From: Caballeronia grimmiae
GTDB taxonomy: Bacteria > Pseudomonadota > Gammaproteobacteria > Burkholderiales > Burkholderiaceae
Direction: 5' to 3'
NCBI RefSeq assembly: GCF_000698555.1
Contig: NZ_JFHE01000020.1
Coordinates: 22,789 to 86,788, forward strand
DNA length: 64,000 bases
The notes below the pieces were generated by a model, which made no database searches, had not been told where the DNA came from, and saw nothing but the letters and a program-made list of their open reading frames with translations. Numbering within the stretch: position 1 is the first letter of the stretch; every line of letters starts with the position of its first letter. The position numbers and the translations under genes are program-made. Shown here in pieces: positions 1-9,474 of this stretch.

Positions 1-1
1 A

Positions 2-1870
2 TCGACACTGCACTATCCGGTGTTCGTCCGGGTCACAGGCGGTTCGTACGAGGAAGAGGCAACCGGCGCCACGACCACGCTGAATGGGGAACTCGACGCG
101 GTGTATTTGACCGCGCCCTCGCAGATGGTCGTTTCCGCCTACTCGAACGCTGTCGTCGCCGACGCACGCGCCGCCGGCGGCCTTACCGCCGACAACATCG
201 CCTCAGCGATGTCGCGTGTGAATGCCTTCGCGGGCGATATCGACGTGAGCGAGACCATCCCGACGTTCGTTTCGACCGGCGCCACGCCGGAAGTATCCGA
301 CGGCGCGAAAATGGCGCTTGCGCTCGGCGCGGAGTCCCAGAGCCGCACGTCGCTCGGTCTCTCAATCGGCGAGAGCAGGCAGAATATCGTTGCGCAAGCC
401 GGCAACGGCGACAACCTCGCCCAATGCAATGCGGGCGCGGGCAACATCAATGCGGACGGCACGCTCGACGCACCAGTCAGCGGTAACTGCGCGATCACGA
501 CGGCCGCGGCCGCCTACGTCGGCGGCAGCCGCAACAAGTCCGGCATCAAGAATGTGTCGGCGCTCAAGAACGTGCTCCCCGGTCATGCGGCCTCGGTGTC
601 CATCAGCGGCGCGGCGTGCACGGATCGCGACAAGTTGCTGAGCGAGCTCGGCACGCTGTTCGCCAATCGAAACAACGAGGTGCAGGCACAGCTCGGAAAC
701 GGCGTCACCGTGGCGAACTGGAAAACCTTCGCCAACGGCGGCACGTGGGGTCCGTTCGCTGCCAGTTACGGCCCGGTCACGGCGGCAGCCTGCGGCAGCG
801 ATACCGGCGCGTTCCAGCGCGAGCTGGTCATGGCCGTGGAGAACTACTGGGTCGATCAGGGCTTGAACTATTGCCACCATCACATTCCCGGCTGGTTGCC
901 GCCGAAGTCGCCCGCAAAATTCCGCAACTTCTCTCCTAGCGGCACTTCCGGTGGCAGCACGTCCAAGATGACGTGCACCGCGAACCGTCGCGCCGACGGA
1001 TCGCAGAGCCTTCGGCGTTTGACTACGAGCGACGAGATTCAGTGGCAAGGCGTCGATTGTTCCAACTTCACCTCATGGGTGTACAACTTCGCCGGTCTGA
1101 CGCAGGATACAAACAACCTCGAAACGGGAATTGGTTCGCAGGCTTGCTCTACCGGGGACGATCCGCTCGTGAGTTCGGGGAAGAGGGAGCCTGGCGTGTT
1201 GCTGGACATCAACCAGGGCAACATCGCCAGCATGGTCGGTTATCTCAAGCCGGGCGACCTGCTGTACGTCACACAGAAGGCGAAGGTCTCGGCCAACGTC
1301 GGCGCAGTCACGACGGCGGACGGCTACGATGTCTCGCACGTCATCACGTGGACGGGCAAGCACTACAACGAACTCAAGGCGAGCGATCCGGCGCACTTCG
1401 ATCTCAGTACGCTGGGCAAGGTCGGATCGCGTCTGGGCGTCGACATCGGGTCGTACCTGTCGACGCTGGACGGCAAGAGCATGCCATTGTCCGAGCTGGG
1501 CGAATCGACGGACAAGGATCCGTGGATGATCATCGACAGTCACTATGCCGGACCGGCCTATCGCCCTTTCGTCATCCAGAATGCGACGATGAAAGCCGAC
1601 TGGTACGCGGCAAGCCTCTCGCACGTGCGCCGTATCATCGATGCGGACAAGGTCCAGGCCGACCCGGTGCTCGCACCGCTCGTCATCACGCAGACAGCGA
1701 GTTCGAGCAACAGCGCCGGTCCTGTGCTGACCTTCGCATCGAAGGCGTCATGGGCCAGTGGGGCTAACGGCTATAAGCTGATTTACCAGCGTCCGGATTC
1801 GAAGTCCATTCCCTCGTGCTATCGCGTGGGTACGCCGCCGGTTGCCGCAAGTACCGCGGCAGCGCAGTAA
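2..1870 (+). CDS. NlpC/P60-like cysteine-hydrolase-type protein, 5'-truncated by window edge
   Basis: The frame is open from the first bases of the window. A GTG at 20 could start it, but in-frame coding continues upstream (STLHYP before the GTG), so the N-terminus is probably missing. At least 616 residues are present, ending in TAA. The C-terminal half carries a pattern like NlpC/P60 or CHAP cysteine peptidases: Cys in DCSNFTSWVY (about residue 347 from the GTG), His in SHVITWTG (about 440) and a second His in IIDSHYAG (about 508), in the family order Cys-His-His. The N-terminal half is rich in Ala, Gly and Ser and is unrecognised. If the assignment is right, the protein would cleave or bind cell-wall peptide or an amide bond in the envelope. 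No close family is recognised, and the function is inferred from the motif only. Confidence 0.55.
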   Translation, partial: STLHYPVFVRVTGGSYEEEATGATTTLNGELDAVYLTAPSQMVVSAYSNAVVADARAAGGLTADNIASAMSRVNAFAGDIDVSETIPTFVSTGATPEVSDGAKMALALGAESQSRTSLGLSIGESRQNIVAQAGNGDNLAQCNAGAGNINADGTLDAPVSGNCAITTAAAAYVGGSRNKSGIKNVSALKNVLPGHAASVSISGAACTDRDKLLSELGTLFANRNNEVQAQLGNGVTVANWKTFANGGTWGPFAASYGPVTAAACGSDTGAFQRELVMAVENYWVDQGLNYCHHHIPGWLPPKSPAKFRNFSPSGTSGGSTSKMTCTANRRADGSQSLRRLTTSDEIQWQGVDCSNFTSWVYNFAGLTQDTNNLETGIGSQACSTGDDPLVSSGKREPGVLLDINQGNIASMVGYLKPGDLLYVTQKAKVSANVGAVTTADGYDVSHVITWTGKHYNELKASDPAHFDLSTLGKVGSRLGVDIGSYLSTLDGKSMPLSELGESTDKDPWMIIDSHYAGPAYRPFVIQNATMKADWYAASLSHVRRIIDADKVQADPVLAPLVITQTASSSNSAGPVLTFASKASWASGANGYKLIYQRPDSKSIPSCYRVGTPPVAASTAAAQ

Positions 1871-2212
1871 GGCTCATCGGCGACTGGACAAGGTGTCGGC
1901 GGCGACGATCCGATAAGCGTAAGCGACCGGTTCGTCGTCGATCGTGAGGCGGTGCTTCTACGTATGCGCTGGACGCCTCCCCACACATGCTGGCCCAGCG
2001 AAATCGCCGGTTAGCCTTGCGAACTACCGTCTTTTCGATCGATTGAAAATGCGGCTCATGGTTAAGATGGGTGACATCACGGCGTCGCATCGGATCTCAT
2101 CGACTTGCTGCCCATCGTACTCGCCTCGATAAAGCCAACGTCCACATCGATCTAATTCAAGTCAGGACGCTTATACGTCGTAGTCAAGTCATATGTCGTC
2201 GTAGAAAAGCAC
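1871..2212. other. Intergenic region, no gene seen
   Basis: These 342 bases separate the NlpC/P60-like gene from the DUF4118 gene. Short frames here show no recognisable protein. A near-repeat of GTCGTAG just before 2213 is the only structure noticed. The promoter of the following gene run probably lies here, but I cannot place it. Confidence 0.5.
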
Positions 2213-2962
2213 ATGTACATCCGCAACTCTCAACGATGGGCCCCGCGCGGTCGCCGCCGATGGCTCATCGCCGCCGCGGCGCTCATCATCGCCGCCCTCG
2301 TACGCACCTTGCTGCACCCGTTGCTCGGCCCCATCATGCCGGGCACGGCGTTTTTGATCGCCGCCGTGCTTGTCGAGTACTACTGCGGACTCGCCCCCGC
2401 CGCGTGCGTGATGCTGATCGGGCTGGGACTTGCCGACTTTCTCTTCGTTCCCCCATACGGCCGTATCGAAGAGATCGATCGCGCCGACATCACACTGCTC
2501 GTGTCATACCCGCTCATCACAATTGTGTTGATCGCGCTGATCGAGCGGTTGAAGCGTACGCAATATCGTTCACAGCTGCTTGCCGGAGTCGCTCAGTCAC
2601 GCTATGAAATGCTCCTTCGGCACGAGAACGAGCGGCTAATCAACCGCCGCGCGACTGAGGAGATGGGGCGCATGATGAAACACATTTCCGAACACAATCG
2701 TTCGCTCATTCTGATCAAGACACTCGACACAGTGTCTGGGACCTCATCGCGCAAGGCCGATACAAGGAGCGCCAGCATCACTTACGGCGTGAAGCATCGG
2801 GAGGCTCACGACGAGGACCTTGCTCGCGTCAGCGACGCGCTGCTGCCGGGCTCGCACAACATCCGCTTCCAGTCCGCCGAGCGCAATTGGCAGCCCGTCG
2901 AATGCGTCTGCGAACGCTTCGCTACGCCCACCGGCGATTTTCTGATCCTTCGCGCGGCGTGA
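2213..2962 (+). CDS. DUF4118 domain membrane protein
   Basis: A 249-residue inner-membrane protein. Residues about 18-112 hold four hydrophobic segments with the DUF4118 pattern seen in the membrane part of KdpD-type sensor kinases (EYYCGLAPAA, DFLFVPPYG). The remainder is a soluble helical segment followed by a short alpha/beta tail. No histidine-kinase H-box or ATPase motifs are present, so it is not a complete sensor kinase. The stop overlaps a GTG that is in frame with the next gene, so translational coupling with the esterase is possible. It could be a stand-alone membrane sensor or scaffold; the function is unknown. The start is the first ATG, and the ribosome site before it is weak. 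Confidence 0.7.
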   Translation: MYIRNSQRWAPRGRRRWLIAAAALIIAALVRTLLHPLLGPIMPGTAFLIAAVLVEYYCGLAPAACVMLIGLGLADFLFVPPYGRIEEIDRADITLLVSYPLITIVLIALIERLKRTQYRSQLLAGVAQSRYEMLLRHENERLINRRATEEMGRMMKHISEHNRSLILIKTLDTVSGTSSRKADTRSASITYGVKHREAHDEDLARVSDALLPGSHNIRFQSAERNWQPVECVCERFATPTGDFLILRAA

Positions 2963-2967
2963 CCACC

Positions 2968-3849
2968 ATGCACCGACAAGACCTGAAGAACCGCAACGAG
3001 GACCATGCCGTCCTTTTGCTGCACGGCCTGTCCAGCTCGCCGCTGGAACTGCGTTATCTCACGCGCTGCCTGAGCGCCGATGGCTTCGCGACGCACGCGC
3101 CGGAGTTGCCCGGCTACTCGGCAGGCCACGGCCATGCGCCGATGGAGCAGTGGGTAAGTGCCGCTGTCGACGCCTTTGACGTGCTCGCAAAGCGGCACCG
3201 GCACGTCTCCGTGTGCGGACTGTCGATGGGCGCTGCACTCTCCGCCGCCGTCGCGCGCGAGCGCCCATCGACCCGCGCCTTGCTCCTGCTGTCGATCACA
3301 CTCGATTACGACGGATGGGCGATCCCGTGGTATCGCTTCCTGCTCGCCTGGGCGCACAAGACGCCGATGCGCCACCGCTACCGGTATCGCGAACAGGAGC
3401 CGTTCGGTCTGCGCAACAGCGCGCTGCGCGCAAAAATCGCGCGGGCGATGCGAAAAGGCGAGCTCAGTGAAGTCGGCCCCGCGACAATATCGCTGCCCGC
3501 ACTGCATGAGGCGACGCGCCTCGCCGCGTCCGTCCGAAGAGACCTGAAATACATCGCGAACGACTGCCTCATCATTCACGCCGTCGACGACGAGACGTCC
3601 AGCCCGCATAACGCGCGTTATGTGCAGGAAAACATAGGCGCATCGTTGCAACGGACGATATGGCTCGACGACTCGTATCACATGATCACGTCCGATAACG
3701 AGCGCGAAGTCGTCGCTCGAGAATGTGCGCTCTTTTTGCGGGACAGTGCTTGCGGGGCCGATGGAGACGCGGGTTCGAAGCAAGTGGTATCGCGAGCGCT
3801 CGCCCGGCGGCTACGGCAGCCCGCTTCGACCAGCAGAGCGGCACGATGA
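2968..3849 (+). CDS. alpha/beta hydrolase, carboxylesterase (Est30-like)
   Basis: A 293-residue cytoplasmic serine hydrolase. The fold signature is an early oxyanion loop LLLHGLSSSP (residues 16-25), the nucleophile elbow GLSMG with Ser86, an acid at HAVDDE (Asp207 or Asp208) and the catalytic His238 in DSYHMI. These match the monoacylglycerol lipase/Est30 carboxylesterases. ATG 2968 is chosen; an in-frame GTG at 2959 overlaps the upstream stop and is an alternative. The C-terminus runs about 30 residues past the usual end and is basic, perhaps because the frame reads on into the next gene's start (ATGA overlap at 3846). The substrate is unknown; short-chain esters or lipids are likely. Confidence 0.8.
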   Translation: MHRQDLKNRNEDHAVLLLHGLSSSPLELRYLTRCLSADGFATHAPELPGYSAGHGHAPMEQWVSAAVDAFDVLAKRHRHVSVCGLSMGAALSAAVARERPSTRALLLLSITLDYDGWAIPWYRFLLAWAHKTPMRHRYRYREQEPFGLRNSALRAKIARAMRKGELSEVGPATISLPALHEATRLAASVRRDLKYIANDCLIIHAVDDETSSPHNARYVQENIGASLQRTIWLDDSYHMITSDNEREVVARECALFLRDSACGADGDAGSKQVVSRALARRLRQPASTSRAAR

Positions 3850-4646
3850 GCAGGATGACTCGAAGCACAAGACGAAGTGTCGTATTGGCAGGCGTTGTTT
3901 ACATGGCGCTTTGCAGTGCGAGCAACGCCGCGTATGCAAACGAGGACATGGGCAAAACCGACGCATGGAAGATATCGGCGGGACCGGGCGTCTACGTGTT
4001 TCCCGCTTTCCCCGGGTCCTCGCGGCTCAAGGTCTTTCCGCTGCCGGTCCAGGACGTATCGTGGCACGACCGCGTCTTCTCGCAGGGACCCGACGTGTTC
4101 GGCGTCAACGTCCTGAGAGCCGAGAACTACCACGCCGGTGCCTCGATCAGCTTCGACTTTCAATCGCGAACGTCGTCCGACGACGCGAGACTGAAAGGGC
4201 TCTCCGATATCCATTACGGGCCGAAGCTCCGGCTTTTCGCCGACTATACCTGGTGGGCTTTCACTGGTGCGACTGCCGTCTATCAGGACATTGCGGGCAC
4301 CGGCCAAGGCCTGACTGCAATGGCCGATCTTTTCATATCCGCGCCGCTCGGCAGACTGATGCTTTCTGTGGGCCCGGGCGTCACCTGGGCGAGCGGCCAG
4401 TATGCCCGGACATTTTTCGCCATTACGCCGTCGCAGAGTGCGGCGTCCGGACTGCCGCAATACGCCGCTGGCTCGGGGCTGCGAGACGTGCATCTGAACA
4501 TGGCCGCAACCTATGTCATCTCGTCGAATTGGTCGGCTAGTGCCGCGGTGATTGCTGGCCGCCTGGAAGGGTCCGCCGCAGGGAGCCCGGTAACAGAACG
4601 TCGGCTGGATCTGAACGGAACCATGTCGGTCGCTTATAAGTTCTAA
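3846..4646 (+). CDS. MipA/OmpV family outer-membrane protein
   Basis: A 266-residue protein with an N-terminal signal peptide (hydrophobic core about residues 11-22, cleavage near NAAYA). It is rich in alternating aromatic/aliphatic beta strands and ends in Phe after VAYK, as outer-membrane barrels do. The MipA/OmpV family pattern is clear (GPGVYVFPAFPGS near the N-terminus, GPGVTWASGQY in the middle). MipA was described as a scaffold for murein hydrolases; other members are OmpV-type porins. The start ATG overlaps the TGA of the esterase (ATGA), so the two are translationally coupled. Pairing with an esterase and a DUF4118 protein is unusual. Confidence 0.85.
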   Translation: MSRMTRSTRRSVVLAGVVYMALCSASNAAYANEDMGKTDAWKISAGPGVYVFPAFPGSSRLKVFPLPVQDVSWHDRVFSQGPDVFGVNVLRAENYHAGASISFDFQSRTSSDDARLKGLSDIHYGPKLRLFADYTWWAFTGATAVYQDIAGTGQGLTAMADLFISAPLGRLMLSVGPGVTWASGQYARTFFAITPSQSAASGLPQYAAGSGLRDVHLNMAATYVISSNWSASAAVIAGRLEGSAAGSPVTERRLDLNGTMSVAYKF

Positions 4647-4864
4647 CGGAGTCCGCTCTGGCCGGTTAGCGCCCGACGGCGGACTGCGATGATCGCGTCG
4701 GGTGCCCACCTCGTGCAAGAGCTGTAACCCGACACTGAACAGCCAATCACCAGCGCACATCGAACGTGTTCAGCCGGACAGTAAGCGCTGCTTAGCTTAA
4801 CCCTTGTCAGATCATTTTCCGGCTCCTCGCGAGAGGAAGAAAAAAACCTCAGAGAGGAAATTAC

Positions 4865-6772
4865 ATGCTGATTGCGCGAGACAGTCGACTGAATCGACTA
4901 GGCGGTCTGGTTGCAGCGCACCTCGCTGTGGCTGCAATGGTCGCGCACGCAACTGTCGCTTTTTCTGCCGATTACGCCCCGCCTGTCACCGTGCTCTCCG
5001 ACGACAACGTCTACACCGTGAATCACGACGGCTCGTCGACATACGATCAAACACGGTCCATTCGCATTGAAACGGAAGGTGGCGTCCGGGCATACGGTCA
5101 GATTTCGTATCGATACAGCAACGAATTGCAAAAGTTCGAGGTGATCGAGGCTTACACGACCACGCGCGACGGCATGCGGATCGACGTTCCGCCCAGTGCG
5201 ATCTTCACCCGTCAAAGTCCATTGAGCGCCTACGCGCCGACTTTTGACGACAACCTCGTCAAGACGATCGTCTTTCCCGGCGTCGAGCCAGGCGCGACCG
5301 TTACGATGCGCACAGGCGAGACGCAGGTCACGCCGCTATTTCCAGGCCAGTTTTCGGTCAATGACACGTTTTCGAACAACAAGGCCATCAAGAGTGCGAG
5401 CGTCACGATCAATGCGCCGGCGTCGATGAAGCTCTATGCGGATGTCGTCGATATGCCGGGCGGGCTCGTCGCGGCGAACGCCGATGGACAGCAAACGTGG
5501 CACTGGTCCATGAAGGATGCGCCTGCGCTACCCGGCGAGCCCAACGCGCCGAGCATCGACGATCGCAGTCCACGGCTATCGGTCACTACGTTTGCGAGCT
5601 ACGAAGCGCTCGCTCAGGCATACCGCGCGCGTGCCCGGACGCAGGCGGCCGTCACGCCCGACATTCAGGCCCTGGCCGATGAAGTCACGAAAGGAATCGT
5701 GGACCGGCGCGATCAGGCCGACGCACTGTATCAATGGGTCGGTCGCAATGTTCGCTACGTCGCCGTGTTCCTGGGTTTCGGCGGGGTCGTTCCGCATACC
5801 GCCCAGGACGTTCTGCGCGCTCGCTATGGCGACTGCAAGGACCACACGACGCTGCTTCAGGCTTTGCTGGCCGCGAAGGGCATATCGAGCGGAACGGTGC
5901 TCGTGAATGCGGACAGTCGCTACTGGCTGCCGTCAGTCGCGAGTCCGCTAGCCGTGTTCAATCATGCCATCACCTACGTTCCCGAGTTCGACGTCTACCT
6001 TGACTCGACCGCGGGCGTAGCCCGATTCGGCACGCTTCCGTTCAACGAGGAAGGGAAGCGGGCCTTGCTGATTGGCGTCGGCGACGAGCAGCCCCGCCTC
6101 GTCACGCTTCCCGTTGCCGATCCGGACGCCGACAAGGTGATAACGACAACGCGGATCAAACTCGACAGGCTCGGCAACATCCGGGGTAGTAGCGAGGTGG
6201 AAACACGCGGCGAGTACGACTGGATTGCGCGTTCCATCTTCGCGCGGCTGCCCTCCGGTTCCGAACCGGTGTTCGCAGAGGCGTATCTGACAGCCAGCGG
6301 ATCGGACGGCACCGGTCGCTACATGCACGGCAACATCAACGACCTGCGTCATGCGTTCTCTTTTTCCAGCGTGTTCGACCTGCCCGACTACACGCCGCTG
6401 CCGGGTCCCGGCGCCATGCGCGTCCCGAGAGGTTTGGGCGGCCTCAACACGATTTCAAGCGCCTTCGACGGGCTAGGGTCCGGCAAACGCAGAACGCCGT
6501 TCCTGTTCAACGCCGGACACATAACGGAAGTCACGAAAATAGAGTTGCCCGTCACGATGAAGGTGTTGAGCCTTCCGAAACCTGCCACCATCACTTCGCC
6601 GTTCGGCACGTACACATCGTCTTATGCTCTCGAAGACAAGACGATCACCGTCACGCGGACGCTCGATCTAACGTCGAAGGCGCCGTATTTGCAGCCGGAT
6701 CAGTGCCCCGCCCTCCGCAAAATGGCCACGTCGATAAAGCATGATCTCGCAGCGCAGATCGTCTATCAATGA
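4865..6772 (+). CDS. DUF3857 and transglutaminase-like domain protein
   Basis: A 635-residue exported protein. Residues 1 to about 35 form a signal peptide. A beta-rich DUF3857 domain follows (about 50-230), then a transglutaminase-like core with the full triad: Cys324 in YGDCKDHT, His367 in FNHAITYV and Asp380 in YLDSTAG. The last 200 residues are a beta-sandwich-like tail. Family members are periplasmic and poorly understood; the triad suggests a protease or transamidase. A good ribosome site (GAGAGGAAA) precedes the ATG at 4865. A 218-base gap separates it from the MipA gene, so it may have its own promoter. Confidence 0.85.
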   Translation: MLIARDSRLNRLGGLVAAHLAVAAMVAHATVAFSADYAPPVTVLSDDNVYTVNHDGSSTYDQTRSIRIETEGGVRAYGQISYRYSNELQKFEVIEAYTTTRDGMRIDVPPSAIFTRQSPLSAYAPTFDDNLVKTIVFPGVEPGATVTMRTGETQVTPLFPGQFSVNDTFSNNKAIKSASVTINAPASMKLYADVVDMPGGLVAANADGQQTWHWSMKDAPALPGEPNAPSIDDRSPRLSVTTFASYEALAQAYRARARTQAAVTPDIQALADEVTKGIVDRRDQADALYQWVGRNVRYVAVFLGFGGVVPHTAQDVLRARYGDCKDHTTLLQALLAAKGISSGTVLVNADSRYWLPSVASPLAVFNHAITYVPEFDVYLDSTAGVARFGTLPFNEEGKRALLIGVGDEQPRLVTLPVADPDADKVITTTRIKLDRLGNIRGSSEVETRGEYDWIARSIFARLPSGSEPVFAEAYLTASGSDGTGRYMHGNINDLRHAFSFSSVFDLPDYTPLPGPGAMRVPRGLGGLNTISSAFDGLGSGKRRTPFLFNAGHITEVTKIELPVTMKVLSLPKPATITSPFGTYTSSYALEDKTITVTRTLDLTSKAPYLQPDQCPALRKMATSIKHDLAAQIVYQ

Positions 6773-7362
6773 TGGGCCTGCGCGCGCGGCAAGCACCGCG
6801 CCGCCCGACACTGTTCGGTTCCTTGCCCTACGTCCTCGGCCCCCTTCGACGCGGCCGGACACAGCCGACTTCAAACGAAGCGAGACGCCTTGCTCCACCA
6901 CCAACGCCGACGCGGAGTTTGAAATTCGCGCGGAAAACTCGCATTTTCTTCCGAATGACCGCTGCATCAGTATTCGCCGAAGGACTCAGCGCAGTTACTG
7001 AATACTGCCTCTGTTAAAGACCTTGATTGGACGTGTGGATGGCGGAGCCAAGCAGGCCCACTGTATGCCACGCCGTATGGCCCCGATTGAGCAAACCCAC
7101 GCGTGCAGCGTTCGACGCGCCAAAGCAACATCGACACTCGGCGCAAGTCGAATCTAGTACGACAAGAGCGCGAAAGAGCCCGGCAATTCCGGCGCGCCGC
7201 CCGCCCGCGAGCCCGGCAAATGCGGGACGGCGTCGAGGCGGTGGAGGCGCGCGAAGCGGCGAAAGGAGACATGCCTTTCGACAACGAGGCCGCCTTTCCT
7301 GCACGTTTTTTTGCGTGCTGCTAGATTACCTGTCGGTCCAACGCCTATCGAGAGAGAGTCCG
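6773..7362. other. Long intergenic region with one inverted repeat
   Basis: About 590 bases without a convincing gene. Long frames run through it but show arginine-rich, shadow-like composition. CAGTATTC at 6968-6975 is matched by its inverse GAATACTG at 7000-7007, a possible regulator site or weak hairpin upstream of the peroxidase operon. No T-run follows it. Confidence 0.4.
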
Positions 7363-8421
7363 ATGGTCGACAAGTCGAGCAAACCTGCATCCCATCTTGC
7401 GTCGCTGGCGACGATTGCAGCGGTGCTGATCGTGCTGGTTGGCGCTTTTGCGTACACCGCCGGTTGGCTGTCGCCGGGACGGCTCACACCCGCGAAGATG
7501 GTGAACGCGCTTGCGCCGGCGAGCGGCCCCGCCCCGGGCTTTCGACGCAATCATGCAAAGGGTATCTGTTTTACCGGCAGTTTCGATTCCACTGGCGCCG
7601 CTGCCGATCTCTCCAGAGCGCAACTGTTTGCGGCGGATTCTTATCCGGTTACGGGACGCTTCAATCTCGGCACGCCCGATCCGAAAGCGAGCGACGCCAT
7701 GGCGCGTGTCCGCGGCCTCAGCCTGCGCGTGCAAACGCCCGACGGCAGCGAATGGCGTGCCGCCATGATCGACGCGCCCTTCTTTCCCGTCTCGACGCCT
7801 CAAGCCTTCTACGATCTGCAGCGCGCGCTCGCCGACAAGCGCGATCCTGACGCGATGAAACGATTCGCGGCCGCGCACCCGGAAATCGGCGCGTTCGGCA
7901 AGTGGGCGGGCAGCGCGCCGTTCACGGCATCGTATGCGGAAGACCGTTACAACGGACTGAACAGCTTCGTCTTCACGAATGCATCGGGCAAGGATCAGGT
8001 CGTGCGATGGTCCTTCGTCCCGCTCGCGCAGCCCGAGAACCTGACCGGCGATCAGTTGAAGGCGCTCGGCGACAACTTCCTCGCAGCGGACATCGCGAAG
8101 AGAGTACAAGCCGCTCCGCAACGCTGGACGATGCTCGTCACCGTGGCGAATCCGGGCGACCCGACTGCGGACCCGAGCAAGGCGTGGCCCGAAGACCGCC
8201 GCACCGTGAACGCGGGCACGCTGGTGGTGAAACAAATCGAAGCCGAACCGGACGGTCCATGTCGCGACCTCAACTTCGATCCGACCGTGCTGCCCGCAGG
8301 CATGCACGTCTCCGACGATCCATTCCCGGCGGCGCGCTCGGCGGCGTATTCGGTGTCGTTCAATCGCAGGACGGCCGAGGACAAGCACTATCCGCACACC
8401 GGCGAAGGAGCGCAGCAATGA
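7363..8421 (+). CDS. catalase-family heme peroxidase, membrane-anchored
   Basis: 352 residues with one N-terminal membrane segment (about 13-34) followed by a periplasmic catalase-like core. Recognised features are the distal-side His64 in FRRNHAKG, a central barrel, and the proximal heme Tyr329 in the catalase-type R-x3-Y pattern (RSAAY). At about 320 core residues it is much shorter than a true catalase and matches the SrpA-like 'catalase family peroxidase' group. The frame is open further upstream, but ATG 7363 follows a purine-rich ribosome site (AGAGAGAG), and upstream translation looks non-coding. It overlaps cytochrome b561 by ATGA, a pairing typical of this family, which suggests that b561 supplies electrons for hydroperoxide reduction. 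Confidence 0.88.
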   Translation: MVDKSSKPASHLASLATIAAVLIVLVGAFAYTAGWLSPGRLTPAKMVNALAPASGPAPGFRRNHAKGICFTGSFDSTGAAADLSRAQLFAADSYPVTGRFNLGTPDPKASDAMARVRGLSLRVQTPDGSEWRAAMIDAPFFPVSTPQAFYDLQRALADKRDPDAMKRFAAAHPEIGAFGKWAGSAPFTASYAEDRYNGLNSFVFTNASGKDQVVRWSFVPLAQPENLTGDQLKALGDNFLAADIAKRVQAAPQRWTMLVTVANPGDPTADPSKAWPEDRRTVNAGTLVVKQIEAEPDGPCRDLNFDPTVLPAGMHVSDDPFPAARSAAYSVSFNRRTAEDKHYPHTGEGAQQ

Positions 8422-8978
8422 GTACGACGATCCGAACCGCCGCGCGTGCGATTCACGCGCGCTTTTCCCCGCTGCAACGCGCGCTGCACTGGATCATGGC
8501 CGTCTGCATCCTGGCGATGCTGTTCATCGGGGTGGGCATGGTGTCGACTGTGAAGCCAGACTATCTGACGCTCGTTTCGATCCATAAGCCGCTCGGCATC
8601 GTCATCCTGATACTCGGGCTGATTCGTCTCGCCGTGCGGATCGTGCGTGGCGCGCCGCCCCTGCCCGCCGACATGCCCGAGCCGATGAAGCTCGCCGCGC
8701 ATCTGTCTCACTACGCGTTCTATGCGTTGATGATCGCGTTGCCGCTCATCGGGTACGGCATGTTGTCCGCGGCGGATTTTCCGGTGGTCGTGTTTGGCGT
8801 GCATCTGCCGTCGTTGCTGCCGCACAGTAACAGCCTGCATTCGCTGTTGTGGAACGCGCATCGGTTTCTCGCGCTATGCTTTTTTGCGCTGATCGTCGTT
8901 CATTTAGCGGCTGCGCTGTTTCACGCGCTGATACGCCGCGATGGCGTGTTTCAGGCCATGGCTTCGTGGCGTAAGTAA
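8418..8978 (+). CDS. cytochrome b561 family membrane protein
   Basis: 186 residues with four hydrophobic segments and the di-heme pattern of bacterial cytochrome b561: His24 in RALHWIM, His56 in SIHKPLG, and later His residues in the fourth-helix region (NAHRFLAL, VVHLAAALFH). The start overlaps the peroxidase stop (ATGA), showing coupled translation. It likely passes electrons from the quinol pool to the peroxidase on the periplasmic side of the inner membrane. Confidence 0.88.
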   Translation: MSTTIRTAARAIHARFSPLQRALHWIMAVCILAMLFIGVGMVSTVKPDYLTLVSIHKPLGIVILILGLIRLAVRIVRGAPPLPADMPEPMKLAAHLSHYAFYALMIALPLIGYGMLSAADFPVVVFGVHLPSLLPHSNSLHSLLWNAHRFLALCFFALIVVHLAAALFHALIRRDGVFQAMASWRK

Positions 8979-9474
8979 GCGGTGATTCATCGCTTCAGAG
9001 GCCGAGCGAATCGTCGCAACGGAATGCAAGGTCTGTTGGCATTGCGGCACGAAACGTAGCGGTTCTGTTCGGCCGGCAAAGAACCGCTGATGATCAGCGT
9101 GGAATAGCGGACAGTCGTGCCACTGTCCACCGCTCGATCTCGATAGCACGCCATTCAATCTGCTTGCGACCGTACGCGAGGCGTCGGCCGGACAGCGTCG
9201 TGAGCGACATCGTGCAATGCTCCCCAAAGACCATCCCTTCTACCGAGCCTGAAATAAGAAAAGGTCGCGATGATGCAGGATTCCGACACGTTCCGACAGA
9301 AACCAGAAAGAAACGCCGGCCCCCTGCCCATAGACTTGCTCCCGTCGCTCGAAAGGTTGTGGTCAAAAATAGCGATCGACGAATCGATCAGAGTGTCGGC
9401 CTGACCGGTGTGGGAGCCCGCGACGAACAAGCTGAAAAGTCCGGACGGACTTTTCGCCGTCCGTGGGAGAGAGC
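8979..9474. other. Intergenic region, no gene seen
   Basis: About 496 bases with no supported gene on either strand. AAGCGGTGATTCATCGCTT at about 8978-8996 can form an imperfect hairpin after the b561 gene but lacks a T-run. A self-complementary GTCCGGACGGAC lies just upstream of the monooxygenase start. Confidence 0.4.

Noticed and set aside
9094..9366. Minus-strand frame in the gap before the monooxygenase gene
   Set aside because: No ribosome site or recognised domain; composition does not differ from non-coding frames nearby.
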